This document shows positions 14,615 through 17,464 of a DNA stretch of 17,464 bases, piece by piece. Every line of letters begins with the position of its first letter. Within the stretch, counting starts at the first letter, position 1. The notes beneath the pieces are model-generated. The model saw only the letters and a list, made by a program, of their open reading frames with translations, did not search any database and was not told the DNA's origin. A program made the translations under genes and the position numbers. Source of the DNA: Clostridia bacterium (GTDB taxonomy: Bacteria > Bacillota_A > Clostridia > Christensenellales > Aristaeellaceae); assembly GCA_017430945.1 (NCBI GenBank), contig JAFRMB010000097.1, positions 1 to 17,464 of the forward strand, read 5' to 3'.

Positions 14615-14641
14615 GCCGCCGATATTCGGCGGCGTGTTTTT
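14615..14641 (+). terminator. leader terminator (possible attenuator) upstream of rimP
   Basis: GCCGCCGA (14615-14622) and TCGGCGGC (14626-14633) form an eight-pair stem with a TAT loop, followed by GTGTTTTT (14634-14641). This is an intrinsic terminator shape inside the leader, after the promoter and 42 bases before the rimP start. The upstream segment CGGCGG (14574-14579) could pair with the left arm and block it. In Bacillus subtilis, NusA is reported to control its own operon by attenuation in the leader, which this would fit. Confidence 0.65.
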
Positions 14642-14682
14642 GGAGGGATACCGCCTTCCGCAAAATCGTCTGGAGGAGTTCA

Positions 14683-15174
14683 ATGCCAGAGCGTTCGATG
14701 CCGGTCAGGGAAGCCAGGGAAATCGCAGAGAAGATCGCACAGGAAATGCAGGTCGAGCTGGTCGATGTGGAGCTCGTCAAAGAGCCGGCCGGTCATTTCC
14801 TGCGCTTTTATGTTGACAGGCCGGACGGCATCGCCCTCAACGACCTGGAGGCCTTCCACCGCAGGATCCTGCCGCTGGTCGAGCGGGTGGCGTACGACTA
14901 CATGGAAGTATCCTCGCCCGGTGCGGACCGGCCGCTCAAGACCGAAAGGGATTTCGAAAAGGCCCAGGGCACGCAGGTGACGCTCAAGACCTACCGGCCG
15001 GTGAACGGCGGCAAGGAATTCACGGGCACCCTCATCGGGCTTAGGGGCGATGAGATCGCGATCGAAGACGCGTCCGGCGCGGAGATGACGTTCCCCCGCA
15101 AGGCGGTGGCCGTGATCAGGCCGCTCATCGAATTCGACGAGGAGGACCTGCGGGACGATGTCCCCGTATTGTGA
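14683..15174 (+). CDS. rimP: ribosome maturation factor RimP
   Basis: The 163-residue protein assists assembly of the 30S ribosomal subunit. It shows the family pattern: an N-terminal alpha/beta domain (VELVDVELVKEPAGHFLRFYVD, about 25-46), LNDLEAFHRRILPLV, the signature YMEVSSPGADRPLK near 80, and a C-terminal SH3-like domain (FTGTLIGLRGDEIAIED). The acidic C-terminus (DEEDLRDD) is ordinary. The start at 14683 is set by GGAGG six bases upstream; in-frame TTG codons at 14461 and 14599 would extend it through the promoter or terminator hairpin and are unlikely. It heads the operon, 35 bases before nusA. Confidence 0.95.
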   Translation: MPERSMPVREAREIAEKIAQEMQVELVDVELVKEPAGHFLRFYVDRPDGIALNDLEAFHRRILPLVERVAYDYMEVSSPGADRPLKTERDFEKAQGTQVTLKTYRPVNGGKEFTGTLIGLRGDEIAIEDASGAEMTFPRKAVAVIRPLIEFDEEDLRDDVPVL

Positions 15175-15209
15175 GTCCCCGATCCATACTTTATTAGGAG
15201 GAAGACCCA

Positions 15210-16304
15210 ATGGCAAACGGCGGAATTGATTCTCACGAGTTTTTCACCGCGTTGGACGATCTGAGCAAGGAGCGCAGGATCGATAAGCAGCGGCTGTTCA
15301 ACGCCATAGAGCTGGCGCTGATATCCGCATATAAAAAGAACTTCGGCAAGAACGCCAATGTGCGCGCTTCCATCGATCCTGAAAAGGGCGAGGTCGAGGT
15401 GCTTTCCCGCAAGAGCGTCGTCGAGACGGTCGTGGATCCCCAGACGGAGATGTCCCTGGAGGAGGCCCGCGCCATCCAGCCCCGCTACGAGGTGGGCGAC
15501 CTGGTCGAGGTGCAGGTGACGCCCAAGGATTTCGGCCGCATCGCGGCGCAGACCGCCAAACAGGTGGTCGTGCAGCATCTGCGCGAGGCGGAGCGCGGCG
15601 TGATCTACGAGGAGTACAGCCAGAAGGAGAACGAGATCCTCACGGCCATCGTGCAGCGCATCGAGAACAAACAGGTGTATGTGGAACTGGGCCGGACGGA
15701 GGGCCTGCTCGATGTCAGTCAGCAGATGCCCACCGAGGAGCTCAGCATCAACGATCGCATCAAGGTGTACGTGCTGGAGGTCTCCCGCACCGGAAAGGGC
15801 CCGCAGGTCATCGTCTCCCGGACGAATCCCGGACTGGTGAAGCGCCTGTTCGAGCTCGAGGTGCCTGAGATCGTCACCGGCGTCGTGCAGATCAAGTCCA
15901 TCGCGCGCGAGGCCGGCTTCCGGACCAAGATGGCCGTCGTGTCCACCGATCCCATGATCGACGCCGTCGGCTCCTGCGTGGGCCCGAGGGGCATGCGCGT
16001 GGAGAACGTGGTCAACGAGCTCAAGACCGAGAAGATCGACATCGTCAAGTGGTCCGCCGATCCCGCGGAGTACATCGCCAATGCGCTCAATCCCGCCCGA
16101 GTGATCAACGTGTTCGTCTCCGACGTGGAGCGGTCCGCCGCGGTGGTCGTGCCGGACAACCAGCTGTCTCTGGCCATCGGCAAGGAGGGCCAGAACGCCC
16201 GATTGGCGGCCAAGCTCACCGGTTGGAAGATCGACATCAAGAGCCAGAGCCAGGTGGAAGCGGACATGGCTGCCGCCACGGCAGCCGTCGAGGAGGAAGC
16301 CTGA
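15210..16304 (+). CDS. nusA: transcription termination/antitermination factor NusA
   Basis: The 364-residue protein binds RNA polymerase and nascent RNA, promoting pausing and intrinsic termination. The order is an N-terminal polymerase-binding domain (about 1-125, with [14 protein letters not shown] and [16 protein letters not shown]), an S1 domain (about 135-200, with [15 protein letters not shown]), and KH domains with [11 protein letters not shown] and [15 protein letters not shown]. It lacks the C-terminal acidic repeats of E. coli NusA, as is normal in Bacillota. AGGAGG lies eight bases before the ATG. Its stop codon shares one base with the ylxR start. The leader terminator upstream of rimP suggests feedback control by NusA itself. 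Confidence 0.96.
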   Translation: MANGGIDSHEFFTALDDLSKERRIDKQRLFNAIELALISAYKKNFGKNANVRASIDPEKGEVEVLSRKSVVETVVDPQTEMSLEEARAIQPRYEVGDLVEVQVTPKDFGRIAAQTAKQVVVQHLREAERGVIYEEYSQKENEILTAIVQRIENKQVYVELGRTEGLLDVSQQMPTEELSINDRIKVYVLEVSRTGKGPQVIVSRTNPGLVKRLFELEVPEIVTGVVQIKSIAREAGFRTKMAVVSTDPMIDAVGSCVGPRGMRVENVVNELKTEKIDIVKWSADPAEYIANALNPARVINVFVSDVERSAAVVVPDNQLSLAIGKEGQNARLAAKLTGWKIDIKSQSQVEADMAAATAAVEEEA

Positions 16305-16585
16305 TGCCAGCAAAACCGCGCAAGATACCGATGCGCATGTGCGTGGGCTGTCGGGAGATGCGACCCAAGGCGACGCTGTTGCGCGTGGTGAAGCCGGCTG
16401 ACGGCGACGCGCACATCGATCGTACGGGCAGGGCTCAGGGCAGGGGCGCTTATGTATGCGAAAGCATCGACTGTCTGAAGAAGGCGCAGAAGAGCCGCGC
16501 ATTGGAGCGTGCGCTGGAATGCAGCATCGACGGGGACGTGTTCGATCAGCTCAGGCAGCAGATCGCCCCGGAGGAGCCGACGTGA
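16304..16585 (+). CDS. ylxR: YlxR-family RNA-binding protein (RnpM-like)
   Basis: The 93-residue basic protein has the YlxR signature [19 protein letters not shown] near 11-29 and GRGAYVC near 47-53, with a CxxC pair. The family has a small alpha/beta fold with a positive surface. In B. subtilis the homologue has been reported to bind RNase P RNA and to influence gene expression. The ATG shares its first base with the nusA stop TGA, and GGAGG lies in the end of nusA, implying coupling. The stop overlaps the GTG of the next gene. Confidence 0.93.
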   Translation: MPAKPRKIPMRMCVGCREMRPKATLLRVVKPADGDAHIDRTGRAQGRGAYVCESIDCLKKAQKSRALERALECSIDGDVFDQLRQQIAPEEPT

Positions 16586-16890
16586 ACGATCCGCTTCTGA
16601 ACATGCTGGGGCTTTGCGCGCGGGCGCGCAGGCTCATCACCGGCGAAAAGGCAGTCGTGCAGGCGATCCGGGACGGAGGCTGTCACGTCGCCGTACTGGA
16701 CGGTGCCGCGTCCGACAACGCGGTGAAGGCGCTGTCCCAGGCGTGCCGGACGCACGGTGTACCGCTGGTGCGGACCGCGCAGCTTCGGCTCGGGGACGCC
16801 ATCGGGCATCCGGGAAGGATGGCCGCGGGCGTGACCGATGCGCAGATGGCCCGGCGGATCATCGAATTGAGCCAGGAGACCGGGCGGTAA
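16582..16890 (+). CDS. ylxQ: L7Ae/L30e-like ribosomal protein YlxQ
   Basis: The 102-residue protein belongs to the L7Ae/L30e/S12e/Gadd45 RNA-binding family, with LGLCARARRLITGEKAVVQAI near the N-terminus (about 8-28) and VAVLDGAASDNAVKAL after it. Relatives bind kink-turn RNA; the role of YlxQ is not well established. The start is GTG at 16582, overlapping the ylxR stop in GTGA, with GGAGG seven bases upstream. The next ATG (16603) would remove the first conserved helix residues. Position between ylxR and infB is conserved in Bacillota. Confidence 0.92.
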   Translation: MNDPLLNMLGLCARARRLITGEKAVVQAIRDGGCHVAVLDGAASDNAVKALSQACRTHGVPLVRTAQLRLGDAIGHPGRMAAGVTDAQMARRIIELSQETGR

Positions 16891-17013
16891 GACCGCCCCG
16901 GAAGAGATAAATCGACCTACATTGCGGGACGATCCGGACGCTTCAGGTCCGCTGCGCGAGCGGCGGCAGAGCGGCCGTCGGATCGCCGACTGACACGGGG
17001 GTGCATTAAGGGA

Positions 17014-17464
17014 ATGACCAAAGTCAGGGTTCAGGACGTAACCAAGGAATTGAGCGCGAATGCCGGCAGGATGCTGGAGAACGTGACGCGTATGCGCAAG
17101 CAGTCGCAGGACATGCTCAATTCTCTGCGAAGGATCACGGACGGCTTTATCCGCGAGGAGCGGGAGCGCCAGGAGCGCGAGGCCAAGGAGGAGCTGCAGC
17201 GGCAGTATGCTGCGAGCGCTTCCTTCATGACCGCTTACTCCAGCGAGCAGGTCCCTGAGATCCCGGCGGAGCCCGAGGTGAAGCCTCAGCCTGCAGCTGA
17301 AAGCAGGGCGGAGGCGCCGGTGTCCGACCAGCCCGCGCCTGTGGTACAGGAGCCTGAGAAGCGCCCCGCGCCTGTCAGGCCGGCGGCTCCCGCGCCGCGC
17401 GCGCCTCAGCCGGGGGTCGCGCCGCGTCAGCCCATACAGCGTCCGGCAGGCGGCTTCGGCCGAC
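17014..17464 (+). CDS. infB: translation initiation factor IF-2, N-terminal part (cut by window edge)
   Basis: The frame is open from ATG 17014 to the end of the window, 150 codons. The first residues (MTKVRVQDVTKELSANAGRM) resemble the IF-2 N-terminal helical domain (RVxxLAKEL). A charged helical stretch (REERERQEREAKEEL) follows, then a Pro/Ala-rich linker that is typical of IF-2 before the G domain. The G domain itself is beyond the edge. Position after ylxQ makes infB by far the best call. A 123-base gap precedes it, without a convincing promoter or terminator; small hairpins such as CGGAC/GTCCG near 16935-16953 are present. The best ribosome site is GGGGGTG about ten bases upstream, which is weak for this operon, so the start is less certain than the identity. 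Confidence 0.85.
   Translation, partial: MTKVRVQDVTKELSANAGRMLENVTRMRKQSQDMLNSLRRITDGFIREERERQEREAKEELQRQYAASASFMTAYSSEQVPEIPAEPEVKPQPAAESRAEAPVSDQPAPVVQEPEKRPAPVRPAAPAPRAPQPGVAPRQPIQRPAGGFGR

Noticed and set aside
14599..14682. N-terminal extension of RimP from TTG at 14599
   Set aside because: It would be translated through the terminator hairpin and adds residues absent from the family; GGAGG before 14683 is a better site.
1..17464. Mobile elements, CRISPR arrays, attachment sites
   Set aside because: I looked for transposase or integrase motifs, regularly spaced repeats and long terminal repeats and saw none; composition is even across the window.

Overview
The window is a GC-rich stretch of bacterial chromosome, most likely from a clostridial-class member of the Bacillota. 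The evidence is the gene order rimP-nusA-ylxR-ylxQ-infB, AGGAGG-type ribosome binding sites, sigma-A-like promoters with 17-base spacers, and DUF436 and YfcE families typical of that group. I cannot name the genus. No mobile element, phage gene or CRISPR array was seen. Seventeen protein genes (the last one cut by the window edge) and one tRNA are supported, and nearly all have a convincing start site.

Layout. 1-247 holds no gene I can support. 248-435 is a compact tRNA-Arg(ACG) unit on the minus strand, with a near-consensus promoter and an intrinsic terminator. 486-3125 (minus) is a two-gene unit: an acyltransferase-like protein of the E2/CAT fold followed by an acyl-CoA synthetase. 3413-3961 (plus) is a YfcE-type phosphodiesterase. 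4147-6689 (plus) is an OmpR/PhoB-type response regulator overlapping its PhoR/WalK-type kinase. It is followed at 6817-8586 by a membrane-anchored, deacetylase-like protein with two peptidoglycan-binding domains, transcribed from its own promoter. 8807-12634 (minus) is a probable four-gene operon: alpha/beta hydrolase, SpoU-family RNA methyltransferase, DUF436 protein, heparinase II/III-like protein. 12865-14392 (plus) is an FmdB zinc ribbon plus a MurA enzyme. 14683 to the right edge (plus) is the transcription/translation operon rimP-nusA-ylxR-ylxQ-infB, with a 190-base leader.

Themes. Cell envelope functions recur: MurA, the peptidoglycan-binding deacetylase-like protein and a PhoR/WalK-like kinase. 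Several proteins keep a family fold but lack expected active-site residues: the E2-like protein has Glu for the catalytic His, the NodB-like protein lacks its metal His residues, the heparinase-like protein lacks the HNHND-type motif, and the alpha/beta hydrolase has a shifted nucleophile elbow. The most interesting leads are the E2-like/acyl-CoA synthetase pair and a terminator hairpin in the rimP-nusA leader that suggests attenuation. Most of the window is ordinary core genome, and I found no clearly new system.
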